A stretch of 64,000 nucleotides of DNA from contig JAGEMR010000123.1 in assembly GCA_021030915.1 (NCBI GenBank), forward strand, positions 22,399 to 86,398, given 5' to 3'. Below the pieces are notes generated by a model. The model was not told the DNA's origin and did not search any database. It saw only the letters and a program-made list of their open reading frames with translations. Source of the DNA: Astrothelium macrocarpum. Taxonomy: Eukaryota > Ascomycota > Dothideomycetes > Trypetheliales > Trypetheliaceae. Positions 1-10,930 of this stretch are shown one piece after another (positions within the stretch are counted from its first letter, which is position 1; every line of letters begins with the position of its first letter). The position numbers and the translations under genes are program-made.

Positions 1-1886
1 GCGCTTCGAGCAGCCGGTGTCGACGCGCTCTGTGGATATGCAAGCACGAAGCCGACAAGTGTCACAGCGGCGTTCCATTGCCATTGGAAGGCCTCATGCC
101 ATCCGGCGAGAATGGTCGTTGACGACAAGACTTGATGCATCATGTGTGTCAAAGCTATGGCGTGGGCGGCACACTTCATTGCGGTGGTATCCGCCTGAAC
201 GCTTGGTGTTGCGGATGCCGGGAGGAAGATTGCAGGACGATAGAGATCTGTGCACAAATTGTGATAGAGCAGCTCCAAAAGCAGACGCTGATGCTGAAGC
301 CACGGTGGAGCGAACTGCTCGATCTCCAGTGGGGACTGATCTGTAGAAAAAGGAATGCCATTATTTTGACGTTTTGTTTTGAGGGCGTCTGGGACGCCTT
401 TTAGCCATTCTTCCATTCGTTCCGTAATAGGCTGATCACTACACATGTTATTGGGAGCATTGTCGTGGAAGGCTGTGTAAGCTGTGCGAGCCGCTCGCAT
501 AAGCTTAGTGTTGTGCAGGTTCCACGTTAGCCAGGAGACATTTCGTCCCAGTGGCACGAAACTGGATCCCGAGAGCATGGCGATCTCACGATCGTCGGCG
601 GGTAGGGTGCATGTGGTGTTGCATTCGTGGAGTAGAAATGGACGGCCTAAATTCATACTCATTTTGCTTTCTAGCACGTACAGACTCCACCAGCACCGCT
701 TCCTCATTTCTCGCTCACGCCGGGGTATAGTCTCGGGTGGCTCCAAATGGAGACCGAGCATGAAAGCCGTCCGCACGGCAAGCCCACAGGCATTATCGGC
801 CATGTTCTGGAAAGATCCACGATACAGGTAGATGGAACTTAAGATGTGACACTGTAGTGTCGATATAGTCGGACTTTCCAAGTCGCGCGATAGGAGCATC
901 TGGCAGCGCTGATAATGCCACCGGCCGGCGATAGTAGCATCATTTTGGTTCACATGAGCTCGCAAGGTAGCGTTAGGCCCGCTGTCGTTGCTTGGTAACC
1001 GCGCCATCCCGTACTGCATACATACTGCAAGGACAATGTCCACGAGTGCAGACGGCTTTCGCTCCTTGTCTGACTCCGCCCACAGGGATTGGTAATGTTC
1101 CTTGAAGTCAAGCTCATCGAGGATTGGACATGAGGTGTAGGAGGATTGCCAAAAAAGGCCGAGGAAATATTCCTCTTGAGTGGGGCTAAGGTAATCTCCT
1201 GCGCTGATAAGATCATCGGTGGGGGTCGCGAGCTGACCGCCGTCAATTTCCAACGGTCTGGTTGTTGGTCCGTCCAGAAAATTACTCGCCGAGTGAGGTA
1301 ACAATCTTTGCGCCGAATGATGCTCTTGAAGCGCCGAAGTCAAGAAGCTGTTGATGCGATCAATGAAAAAGAATAGTGACGATGACCCGTACCACGTTGC
1401 TTGTTGAGAACGCGCAATCCGGATGTGAATGCCTTCGCAAAACCGTTTGCGACGGCCGCCTCCATGGTCAAAATCGGTCGTCCCAGTATCCCGGTTCTCG
1501 GGTGTCGATGGCGGCAGGCTGGGCGGGGTATTTAGCTGATGAACGGGCTTGTCAGCCTTGCGCTCACTCTCGAGCTCTGATTCCAATTCTTGGACCCTTT
1601 GTCTTAAACGCTCGATTTCTCGATAGGCATGTGGAAGCGTTGCCGATCTCATGGCACCGCTGTTACTACATTGACCACCTCTGCTCTTACAGTTGAAACA
1701 TGGATGGTCATTGTCACATTTGATACGGTGCACCCTGCACCAATCGCAGGCTCTGGCCACCTGATTCCGTTTCTTCTGTCGTGGTCGGGGGGCCGGGGAA
1801 CCCGGTGCTGGTGCCGAACCCTCCGGGGACTGAGCGGCACTCGAAAACGAGCGGGAAGGGGGCTTGTTGACGAATGTAGTAAACAT
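1..1886 (-). CDS. Zn2Cys6 fungal-specific transcription factor, 3' end outside window
   Basis: The frame is open without a stop or intron from an ATG at 1886 down to the left edge, giving at least 628 residues. The Zn2Cys6 cluster lies at residues 47-73 (Cys47, 50, 57, 63, 66, 73; spacing 2-6-5-2-6) and is preceded by a basic PRQKKR stretch. A short heptad-like helix follows at about residues 83-105 (EIERLRQRVQELESELES), the usual dimerisation coiled coil. The middle and C-terminal part matches the fungal-specific regulatory domain (PF04082), with the typical run LAVRTAFMLGLHLEPP...RKRCWWSLYVLESKMSMNLGRP. The protein should be a nuclear DNA-binding regulator; I cannot assign its target pathway. 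This ATG gives the standard order of acidic/Ser-Pro lead, zinc cluster and linker. It is divergent from the GMC oxidoreductase about 2.2 kb away. Family assignment is secure, function is not. Confidence 0.85.
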   Translation of the reverse strand, partial: MFTTFVNKPPSRSFSSAAQSPEGSAPAPGSPAPRPRQKKRNQVARACDWCRVHRIKCDNDHPCFNCKSRGGQCSNSGAMRSATLPHAYREIERLRQRVQELESELESERKADKPVHQLNTPPSLPPSTPENRDTGTTDFDHGGGRRKRFCEGIHIRIARSQQATWYGSSSLFFFIDRINSFLTSALQEHHSAQRLLPHSASNFLDGPTTRPLEIDGGQLATPTDDLISAGDYLSPTQEEYFLGLFWQSSYTSCPILDELDFKEHYQSLWAESDKERKPSALVDIVLAVCMQYGMARLPSNDSGPNATLRAHVNQNDATIAGRWHYQRCQMLLSRDLESPTISTLQCHILSSIYLYRGSFQNMADNACGLAVRTAFMLGLHLEPPETIPRREREMRKRCWWSLYVLESKMSMNLGRPFLLHECNTTCTLPADDREIAMLSGSSFVPLGRNVSWLTWNLHNTKLMRAARTAYTAFHDNAPNNMCSDQPITERMEEWLKGVPDALKTKRQNNGIPFSTDQSPLEIEQFAPPWLQHQRLLLELLYHNLCTDLYRPAIFLPASATPSVQADTTAMKCAAHAIALTHMMHQVLSSTTILAGWHEAFQWQWNAAVTLVGFVLAYPQSASTPAARS

Positions 1887-2000
1887 GCTCTTGAAAGTGG
1901 AGATGAATTTTAAGGTTTCGAGAAAAAAAAAGGACAATAAGTGGCGTTGGTTTGGAGAAGTAAACGTGGAGAGATGACGCCGTATGCAAATATGGCGCAA

Positions 2001-2012
2001 AGTTTATAAAAT
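2001..2012 (-). promoter_or_regulatory. TATA-like element of the Zn2Cys6 regulator
   Basis: On the minus strand the stretch reads TTTTATAAAC, about 120 bp upstream of the ATG at 1886. The intervening leader is pyrimidine-rich, as is common in fungal 5' leaders. Confidence 0.35.
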
Positions 2013-3930
2013 GTCGACAGCTCTCTTTTTAGAATGTCAGGCGGGCAGCGGTGATTTTTTAAATTAGATATGTGCAATGTCCTTGCGAGTCAGTAGTAAT
2101 TCGTTTCGAGTCATAATGTTTTGTCGTGAGGTTGAATTGTGAAGAGGAATTCTTTCAACGGTCAGGCGTCCAACGTCTAGATATCCGGTCTCTTCTAACG
2201 GCAAGACTCCAATGTGGGGATCGGAGGACCTAGGAATCTGACGGCGCCGCCGGAAACTCCGGTGCCTAGAAACGAGCGGGATGTTGGTCTGCAAAGGGAA
2301 ATAATAAATATCACGCAGTATTGGAAGCCAAGATGTGATGTCCGAGAAAAAGAATTGTTAGCTGTTAGCTTGGGAGGGGGGCCGACTTGGAGAAGCTGGC
2401 GATTGGATGTGGCACTCTAATGCAGTAGAAGTAGGTAGCGCCACAGGATGGCATACGATTCAATGTATCTCAACGACTCATGGTGTTGACAGATGCTTAA
2501 AGAGATGTGCTACACAGTTTAATATATAGTTTGTTGTCGCGAGATCCAATGACATGGAAAACGCACCCGGTGCTGCAACCCTAGTTACGACTATTTTTTG
2601 TGCAGTCAATTGCCTGCTATTTGGTGCTTGTATGCTCTGATGCTTCGGTTCTTCACCGAGATTCAGCAACCATTCTTTAGTGCCCGCAGCTAAGGCCGGG
2701 GGCCTTGCGGTCCCGTGGCGGGAACTGTGCGCCATGCCCCACACCCAGGTTATGACCCTGTCGACCGCTATGTGTTTCAGAGCAAGACGGCCGAGTTACA
2801 TCATTTTTGCAGGTGTAGCGTGGCAGAATATGGGGGACGGCAGGTCATAGAACATGATCTTGTTCAGGCCTTCTTACCAGCTGAGCCTCGTACACATCGT
2901 CATAAAAGCTTCGCCTTTCTCAGTTCTGCCTAGACTTACGCAGCCGTCCAAATCCGTGTAACGGTATACTGAAGTGAGCATTGGCTTCGTTCAGTAGAAC
3001 GCCGATAGGTAGCATCTCCCTGCTGTTGGGGCGGATTCGGTGGTAAGTCGGGAAGCGGTGCGGACCATTCCTCTTTAGATGGCCATCTGATACGTCGATC
3101 GACACGGTCGCTGTGCGTCAGAGGCGCCCACGAGCGTCGTGGAACAGCCCAGATCAGCAACCCTGCAGGAGCATATGCACCGGCCCGTTTTCTGCAGCGC
3201 TCGGCACCGGCGGATTGGTGTAACCAGACCCACCGGCCTTGCCGGGAATAACCTGTCATCCCCTTCGGTCGCTTATCTCATCCAGGGCTGCTCACAACAA
3301 CATCTACTCTGCTATAACGCTTTGGTGCTGGGAGAGCCTCACATCCCGTCTCGCGTGGACTAATACGAGCTGATCCTCCCGCGTCTTGTTGATTTTTTGC
3401 ATTGTGGTGGGCCATCGCGATCTTGTCGTCCCTCGTTGTGAGCAGACCATCGTATACAGCACTAAGCCAGCGGCCGTCTGCTTGCCTCCTCCATCCAGAT
3501 CACCACAGCATCTCACGCTGGCATAGTAGACCGAGTAATTAGTGCAAAATCCAACACGTAACCTTGCAAACGCTCACGGCTTCATGCTCTCATTGTTTTG
3601 TTTTTTCCTTCTTTTTCTCCGTCCCGCACTCACCTTTTCTTTCCTATTCCGCTTCTCCACCGAAGGATTCTGACGCCGTCTTTGCACATCCAATCGATAT
3701 CCAACCGGGCCTTATTGTCCATCGTTATCCCCAGTGGCTCCTTGATTACTTCTGGCGGCACAGACTCGACACGGCAACCATGAGGCGGCAGATCAAGGCA
3801 AGAGGCGGTAATACCAGGCAGGCAGCTAACTGGACGCGGCTGACTCGAGACGGCTGAGCGAAGTTAACTGAGTCAATTCTGGACGTTCGGGCGTTAGAGA
3901 ATGACGGGAATACAAATGAACGGTCATGAC
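2013..3930. other. Intergenic region between the regulator and the GMC oxidoreductase
   Basis: No protein family is recognisable on either strand; open frames are short and overlap in conflicting directions. A strongly CT-rich stretch at about 3590-3665 resembles a fungal promoter or leader but has no convincing gene behind it. Confidence 0.5.
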
Positions 3931-3936
3931 AGACGA

Positions 3937-3946
3937 TTATAAAAGC
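3937..3946 (+). promoter_or_regulatory. TATA box of the GMC oxidoreductase gene
   Basis: The sequence ATTATAAAAG lies about 135 bp upstream of the chosen ATG at 4075, a normal distance for an ascomycete TATA box. Confidence 0.45.
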
Positions 3947-4074
3947 CAGGACACTCGCCGTCTCCAAGAACACCAGCTGCACCTTCTAGGCTTCTTTCGT
4001 TCTCTGGATCTTTAGCTGCAGAATCGATCGGGTTTCAATTTTTGCATATCGTTTCTCTCGCTGTCCTTGCGAAA

Positions 4075-6025
4075 ATGCTCAGCAAGGCTATCCTCGCGGC
4101 GATAGTCGCCTCTCTGGTAAAGATCCAGGCTGTGCCACTCCTCGGTTCGTCCTTTGGTATTCCTGAAGACCCAGTGTCCTACGACTATGTCGTTGTCGGT
4201 GGTGGTAATGCGGGTCTCACCATTGCCACGAGACTGGTACAGCAGAACGCGGGCACTGTTGCGGTTCTTGAGGCTGGTTCGTTCTACGAGATCACTGCAG
4301 GCAACATCAGTCAAGTCCCTGCCACAGATGGCTACTGGGCTGGTAGCGATGTTGGGGACTGGCAGCCGGGTGCTGATTGGGGATATCACACCGTTCCTCA
4401 AGCCGTAAGTGTGGAAAGAAAGAAAGACCGGATTGAATTTGCTAATGCGATTGTAAGGGTGCGTTCAATGAGTCGCGTCATTACGCCCGCGGAAAGATGT
4501 TTGGAGGCAGCTCCGCCAGGAACTTTATGGTTTACCACCGCGGCACCGTGGGCTCTTACGAGAACTGGGCCAATGCCGTTGGAGACGACAGCTACCTCTG
4601 GGATAATTTCCTTCCCTGGTACAAGAAGAGTATTAACTTCACTGCACCTGATATGAATCTCCGCTTCAAGAATGCAACACCTGACTACAATGCTGCCGAT
4701 GCTGGCGATCAGATCGGACCTCTCTCTCTTACATTCTCTCACTATTCTCAGGCTTTCGGCACGTGGGCTATGCAGGGTTACCAGCAAATGGGCCTTCCAC
4801 AGATTGCCGGCTTTCTGAGCGGAAAATTGCTTGGCTCATCTTATGTTACATTTACCATCAATGCTACCAATATGAACCGAGACTCCTCTGAGACCTCTTT
4901 CCTCCGAGTCGGTCTGGAAGAACCAGCTCTCAAGGTCTACCCTCAGGCACTCGCTAAAAAGATTGTTTTCAATAGCAACAAGAAGGCTACTGGAGTTGAG
5001 GTCGAGACTGGTGGCAGGACTTATACTCTGGGCGCGAACAAGGAAGTGATCTTGAGTGCAGGTGTATTCGGATCACCTCAACTTCTTCAGGCCTCTGGTG
5101 TTGGTCCAGCAGATTTGTTAAACTCGATGAAGATCCCTATTGTTGCTGATAGACCAGGCGTTGGTCAAGGCATGCAAGATCACATTTTCTTTGATATCTC
5201 GTACCAAGTCAACGGTCTTACTTTGTCATCTTTGGCTGATCCATCCTTTGCTGCCGAGCAAGCTGCTCTGTTCGATAACGAGGCTGCTGGCATGTATTCC
5301 AGCCCAGCCACTGATGCTCTCGGATGGGAAAAGATTCCTGAGAATCTCCGAACCAACTGGAGCAGCGAATCAAAGGAGGCTCTCGCCGCCTATCCGTCCG
5401 ACTGGCCAGAAGTTGAATACATCTCTACATCTGCGTTACTAGGCAACATGAAGAACATGACTGGTTTCGGTAACTGGACTGGCAAGAACTATGGCGCTAT
5501 GGCGCTCGCTCTTGTTGCTCCTCGTTCTCGCGGAACAATTGAGATTGTATCTCCCGACACCAACGTCGCTCCAGCTATCAATCCTAACTGGCTTACTGCT
5601 CAGTCCGATGTTGACATTGTCGTTGCTGGATTCAAGCGTATCCGAGATTTCTGGGCAACCAAGGCCATGCAAGAGCGTGTAATTGGTGATGAGGTCTTCC
5701 CTGGTAAGAGTGTATCGACTGATGCTGAAATCGAAGATTTCATTCGTGAAAACTTCAACACCATCTGGCATGCTGCTTGCACTTGCGCAATGGGTTTGGC
5801 TAATGATACAAATGCTGTTGTCGACTCTCAGGCCAGAGTTATCGGTGTTGAGGGCTTGCGTGTCGTCGATGCGGCTGCCTTCCCTCTCCTCCCTCCTGGA
5901 CATCCAATGTCCACAGTCTGTAAGTTTATTCGTCAGCCAAATCTTATTCCAGACCATGACTAACCTACGAATTAGATGCGCTGGCTGAAAAGATTGCTTG
6001 TGCCATATCTGGCACGTGTGATTAA
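4075..6025 (+). CDS. Secreted GMC-family FAD oxidoreductase (PatE / versicolorin B synthase-like)
   Basis: Three exons (4075-4404, 4458-5919, 5976-6025) with canonical GT..AG introns of 53 and 56 bp give 613 residues, a normal length for the family. The start at 4075 gives a typical signal peptide (residues 1-20, ending IQAVP); an in-frame ATG at 4042 adds 11 residues and is less likely. The FAD-binding motif is GGGNAGL at about residues 42-48. The C-terminal half carries both active-site histidine motifs, WHAACTCAMG and LPPGHPMSTVYALAEK, the second split by intron 2. The form of the ending (VVDAAAFPLLPPGHP) is like patulin synthase PatE and versicolorin B synthase rather than glucose oxidase. 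It should oxidise or dehydrate a small alcohol or hemiacetal outside the cell or in a vesicle; the substrate is unknown. Several N-glycosylation sequons fit secretion. No cluster partner lies within 10 kb on the right. Confidence 0.93.
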
Positions 6026-9000
6026 GCATGTAACGTCTAGTTGTCAAGTTCAGGAAATGGCCTGCGATGTACTTAGTAATCAACTTGAGAATGTTGGACT
6101 ACAGGGTAAAAGATAGAGGTGTAAAAGGCGACTTTGGATGGATCTCTTATGTAATGGAAATTGTACATCAGACTGAGCATTATACAGAATATACAAATAT
6201 CGGTTGAGATTAATTTTGCCGCTTTACATTCGTGTATGTTCAAGTGAATAGAAAGTTGAGTATGACTTTGACATCACATTCCATAGAGTTACTAACCTGT
6301 AGATTCTTACCTGCTTGTCCCATCATATCCAGCCAAATTAATTTCTTTATTTGCATCTCAATATTTTTCAAGCTCATTTTCATTGGATCGTCGTTGGAAG
6401 ATGATCTGTGTGCGCGATTCATGCGGGTAGCACAAGTTTTCGGATCCTGTCGGAATCAATTCTACCCTAAGAAATTAGCTTCGTCGATCGCCTTGAATCA
6501 AGACCAGGGTTATACCTAGTCGTCGGAAGAGCTAGGCTCGTAGACCGTCGGACTAATATGGTGTTTGGACATCCTAGATTCAATTTTCCTCCTCGGAAGC
6601 GAAACGTTAATGAACGGAATTGTGATAGCCAAAGATATGGCGACCCTGGATACTAGCACGCAGGGAATGCGAATGTAGATACTCGGAATTGGGAGGACTT
6701 TATTGTACTTGATCCTCCGTGGTATCAAGGTTGGCCGATGAAAGACACTTGGTATACATAATTGCCAAGTGACGGGCGCGGAGGAATTCTCATTGGCTAT
6801 TGCTAATCAGCGTCTATGACTTTTGCTCTTCACAATCATTAGCTCAGGAGGAGAGATGAGGTGAGACTCATACCATTACGTGACCTGAAACAATCCACTT
6901 CCTGTTCTTCTGTGATTGCCACTAAGATGTCTTCCGCCAATATGCGAGATTGACTCACATACCTCGCCTCTCCACAGTCGTACTTTTAGTAGGAGCATAT
7001 CTGACTTCTCATCTGTGTAGGCAATCAAAGAAGTCGGTACTAACGAAGCTGCCTCACCGCTCTGCATCAATCTTCCAGTGTGCTGTCAAGAAATTGAAGG
7101 GATTAACGAAACAGCCAGAACTCGTACCGTTCGAGATAGAAGCTCATTGATACTGCCACGTGACACGAATCCGAAGATAGACACGCATAGAATGCCCTCT
7201 ATTGGCTTCCTAACGAATATTCTCATCCAGTAGAGAGCAGCGCTAAAAATGAGCTTCAAGCTGTGTCAAGCTCATCCCAGGTCAGAGACTCGGGCCTCAG
7301 ATGAGCCGCTAGGCGCCTTCGGTGCGAAAGTGTAGTGAAAGCTTCTTAATGTCTCTCTCTTTAAGAACTTCAACAATGCAAGACTGGTAGACTGGTATTG
7401 TGAAGTTGCTGATGGAAAAATAGATCCGATAAGATAGGGGCTCAGGCCATCAACACACTCTTTGATCCTTGCATAATCTATGAAGTTTTATGCAGCTGTG
7501 TCACCATGTGCCAATCTTAGAAGAAGACGGCTAAGGCATGTCAATCCCGGACCGGGCCGGTCCCTCTTCAATTTTCCTCGGCAAACTCAGATGATCGTCC
7601 AGGAGCCGTGTGCCCAAACCCTAACTTTTTCCGCGGACTCGATCCTTATCCAGATTGATCTCGGCGAGGCCGAACCAATGTCAAGCGTAAGAGCTATGTC
7701 GTGTATGCAGACCTTTCGCTTGCAAAGATGCTGGTGAGTAATATCGGATTATGATTGGAAGATGAATTAGCGAGAAGAGGGCCCATGACGTAGGATCCGG
7801 TCTCAACGGCGTGGCGGTGGTACAATCCGGGGCACGACTAGAGATGAATCAGGTATTCCAATAGAGAGACTCGTAATAGGTGAGCTGGTATGACGTTTCG
7901 TTGGAAGAGATTCTCAAGAAAAAGTGGGTCGTTTGTCACCGCTCTTTCCAATTAACGATCTTGCAAAAACTCTGAACCCCAATCTTGCAATCTTCTTCCG
8001 CATATGCTGCAGACTCCTGGTCTCTTTCCAGGAAGAAATTTTGCATTCCGAAACAAATTTGACATCAATGAAGGACGGTAATATGAGTAATTGGTTGAAA
8101 AATGACAAAGCCCAGATCCGCATCAAAGAAGCATGGGAACAACGTGAGAGTTGAATTTTCTGGTTTCGACCTACCTGATGTCCGAGACTGGCAGCGCTTG
8201 CGAACATGTATAACGCCGATGTGCATGGGGGCAGAACCAGAAAGGCGTTTACGGATTCAGATACGTGAGAGAGACTCTCAAATCCGACTTTTGCTTTCCT
8301 CCAAGAGAAGGGAGGTCTCAGTTTTATAAATGGTGCGACCCATTCGCAAGGATCATTTCTGTAAGGCTCCCTGCAGGCTTCCTGCTGACACTTCTGGAGA
8401 TACCGCAACAGTAGTAGCAGCCTCGCCAATCCTTCTGCGTCCTATAAGGGGCTTGATCACCTAACCAAATCCGACCTTGACCGCTTGAATCATCTTCCAC
8501 CAAGTTATCACCCTTGTCCTTGTCCTCACGTCCAGGCCATCCGGAAATCACCCTGCCCTATGACGCGAAGATGAACACAGGGTGTGACGGCAGGATCTAG
8601 ATCCCTCGTATCCTACGTTGGCTCGGATCTAATCATCTCAGGGAACTATCAAATATGTGTCCAGCAATCTCTCCCAGACCATCATTAAAGCCTATACGGA
8701 CTCGTTTTAGGCGAGTAGCAATGCATGATCTTCGAGATATAGCATAAATATCTTGTTCCAATCCATAATATGCAGCAAGAATTCCAGGTTCAGTGTCCGT
8801 TATCAATCCCCCCAGAATCGCCGGTGAGCGACTGCATGTAAGTCTTAATCCAAATCTAAGTCTCCATCAGAAGTACGAAGGCAGGTCCCAGCTTCATGGA
8901 TGATCTACAAAAGGCTATGCCATCTACGTCCCAGTCAAGCGAATTGACGAGCGCTCAAGAACGCCGAAGCCTTCCGTAAGGCTCACACCTATGTTTGCAG

Positions 9001-10267
9001 ACGAGCTATTCTATTTTTCAACGAATTTGGGTCTAAGATGGGGCTAGTTCGATGACCGTTGAATCTCATCCTACTGGCCCTGAGACAGATTACCGAGTTT
9101 TGTGCGCTGGCTGCCAGCCTACCTGCTCCGACCCGAGAGGCCTCCTATCTGTCAAGAGGAACTGTATCTTCTGTTCCGTTATCTAGTTCTACACAACCAA
9201 CGAGCTTGTATCATCAGAACGAATAGGCAGTGTTAAAGCTTGCAGGGATAGAGCTAGAGTTACATGTCTCAAGAGACTGTAGGGAAAGCTTTCATTTCAA
9301 AGAGACACGCAGCATTCTGTTCATCGAGTGATTTGTATTAATCTGTATTGGGATCAGATTGCAAATTTCTCGGAATTGCAAATCATCAAAGCCAGCGCGC
9401 GACACGTCGTATTCTCCTTATCCAATCCTAAAGAAGGCTATCAGCTAAACCCTTGACGCTGACAAGTTTTTTCTCATTTACTTTTTCAGTCCCTATAGGT
9501 TTTTTCGGGCTATCCTTCTTGAGACTCCTTTTGGGGAAAAGACCTCCCACCATTGATCCTTCATTCTTGACATATCATACTTAAGATACAAGGGATCTAC
9601 TGACTACAAGTTTCTTAACTGTATGGGAGTAAAGGATAAGGACGCAAGTGATATTCTCTCATTTGTCATGTAGAGACATAGAAGCGCGTTACACGATGTG
9701 CCGCAATCCCGCTATAACATCTTGATTTACAATCACAGAAGTTCTCACTAACCCCCACTCGGAATGCTGCTCGCATGGAATAAGAACTAATACTTGCGAA
9801 AGTCTGCTTAAATCCTATCGGATTGGGCATCGAGTGATAGCGATCCGAATTGAAATAGTGTTTTATTTCTGCGTATCCCCTGGTACAAAGTTTGTGTCCA
9901 ATCTAATCCAGAAAGTCTTAGAAATGAAACCAGACAACAGAAAGCTATGAAAAATCGTGTAGCTTCTTATAAGTTGTGTCTGTAACCATGAAAAAGGGAG
10001 TGTGGATATGGTTCAATCCTTTTTTCAAAGGCCTAATTCGGATGCCTCCTTCCGTGTTACTTGTAGTTAAGGTGCATCAAGATGCTATCAAGTGTCTCAA
10101 ATCTAGCAAACAATTATGTGATTGGTGCTCTAGGGTATCAAAACTGACTCGTATCTCCTTCAAAAATCGGAGTCATATCTATGATTGAATAATGGGAAGA
10201 GAAGACCGGCCAACTGCTTTGGACCTACGTCAATAGATTCCTAGACTTAGTCTATAGAGCCAGTTGA
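6026..10267. other. Gene-poor stretch without recognisable genes
   Basis: About 4.2 kb of moderately AT-rich sequence. The longest frame (minus, 7914-8429, 171 codons) has no recognisable domain, signal peptide or codon pattern, and I do not call it a gene. The stretch may hold very old, unrecognisable element remains. Confidence 0.45.
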
Positions 10268-10786
10268 TCAGGAATTGCTCGACTCGGAGCTACTAAGTGA
10301 GGAACCGCCGGATGAACAACCTCCGGATGAAGAACTACCGCGTGAACAGCCTCCAGATGAAGAACTGCTGGACGAGGGACCGTTATTTGATCGATCTGTT
10401 GAGCTTGTAGAGGACCCAGAAGCCACACACCACGCCAGTGCATGTGGAGCGACCCCATTGGTCGGAGGTCCATGTTCACACGTATATCCTTCACGACAAG
10501 ATCCCAGGAACGCTTGCTCCTCATCTGTCTCATATGTGCCACAATACAGTATCCATGAGGTTTTATTCTGTGTTTCTTCCAGACAATACGAATCCAGAAA
10601 CTCATTAAATATTGATTGCCCAAACCATGAACAATTGTTGACAGGATATCTGGCCGACGCTCGTTTCGTGTTCTCTTGATTGATCAATGTGATACTCCGC
10701 TTCTGAAGACAGGAATTGGTGACGAAGCTGGATAGTAAAAACTTTGTCAATGAAAAATGCATCGCTTGAAGGAGAAAAACTTTCAT
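10268..10786 (-). CDS. Possible small cysteine-rich secreted protein with Ser/Gly-rich tail
   Basis: A single open frame of 172 codons. The N-terminus looks like a weak signal peptide (second Met at residue 9, then SLTKFLLSSFVTNSC). A compact domain at about residues 48-122 carries six evenly spread cysteines (NNCSW, SYCLE, LYCGT, GSCREG, YTCEHG, AWCVA) and is followed by a low-complexity Ser/Gly tail. This layout fits a secreted effector-like protein, but I recognise no family. Upstream of the ATG the minus strand is strongly CT-rich (10787-10930), as in fungal leaders, which favours this strand. A competing plus-strand frame (10275-10679) reads the tail as PPDEEL-type repeats; one of the two must be a shadow. 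An upstream exon coding a better signal peptide is possible. Treat as a candidate. Confidence 0.35.
   Translation of the reverse strand: MKVFLLQAMHFSLTKFLLSSFVTNSCLQKRSITLINQENTKRASARYPVNNCSWFGQSIFNEFLDSYCLEETQNKTSWILYCGTYETDEEQAFLGSCREGYTCEHGPPTNGVAPHALAWCVASGSSTSSTDRSNNGPSSSSSSSGGCSRGSSSSGGCSSGGSSLSSSESSNS
10290..10372. repeat. Degenerate short tandem repeat coding the low-complexity tail
   Basis: Several imperfect copies of a roughly 18-21 nt unit of the form CCTCCGGATGAAGAACTA. On the minus strand it encodes Ser/Gly/Cys runs and on the plus strand PPDEEL-like runs. Confidence 0.55.
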
Positions 10787-10930
10787 TCATCCTGAGTCCA
10801 CAAATGTTTTGGAAGAAAATCTAGGAGAGAACGTGAAAAAAAGGGAATGGAATTTAAAAGGTGGACAAACAGAGACGAAAATGGATGAATGGAAGGAAAA
10901 ATGGAGGTTTGCGGAGAGAAAGGAAAAACG

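Noticed and set aside
5439..6083. A 214-codon minus-strand frame at the 3' end of the GMC gene
   Set aside because: It overlaps the well-supported GMC exons antisense and shows no domain.
7914..8429. A 171-codon minus-strand frame in the 6-10 kb gap
   Set aside because: No domain, signal peptide or homologous motif that I recognise, and competing plus-strand frames cover the same bases. Length alone is not enough.
10275..10679. Plus-strand frame with PPDEEL-like repeats
   Set aside because: The opposite strand gives a signal-like start, ordered cysteines and a CT-rich leader, so the plus reading is more likely the shadow. I keep it as an open alternative.
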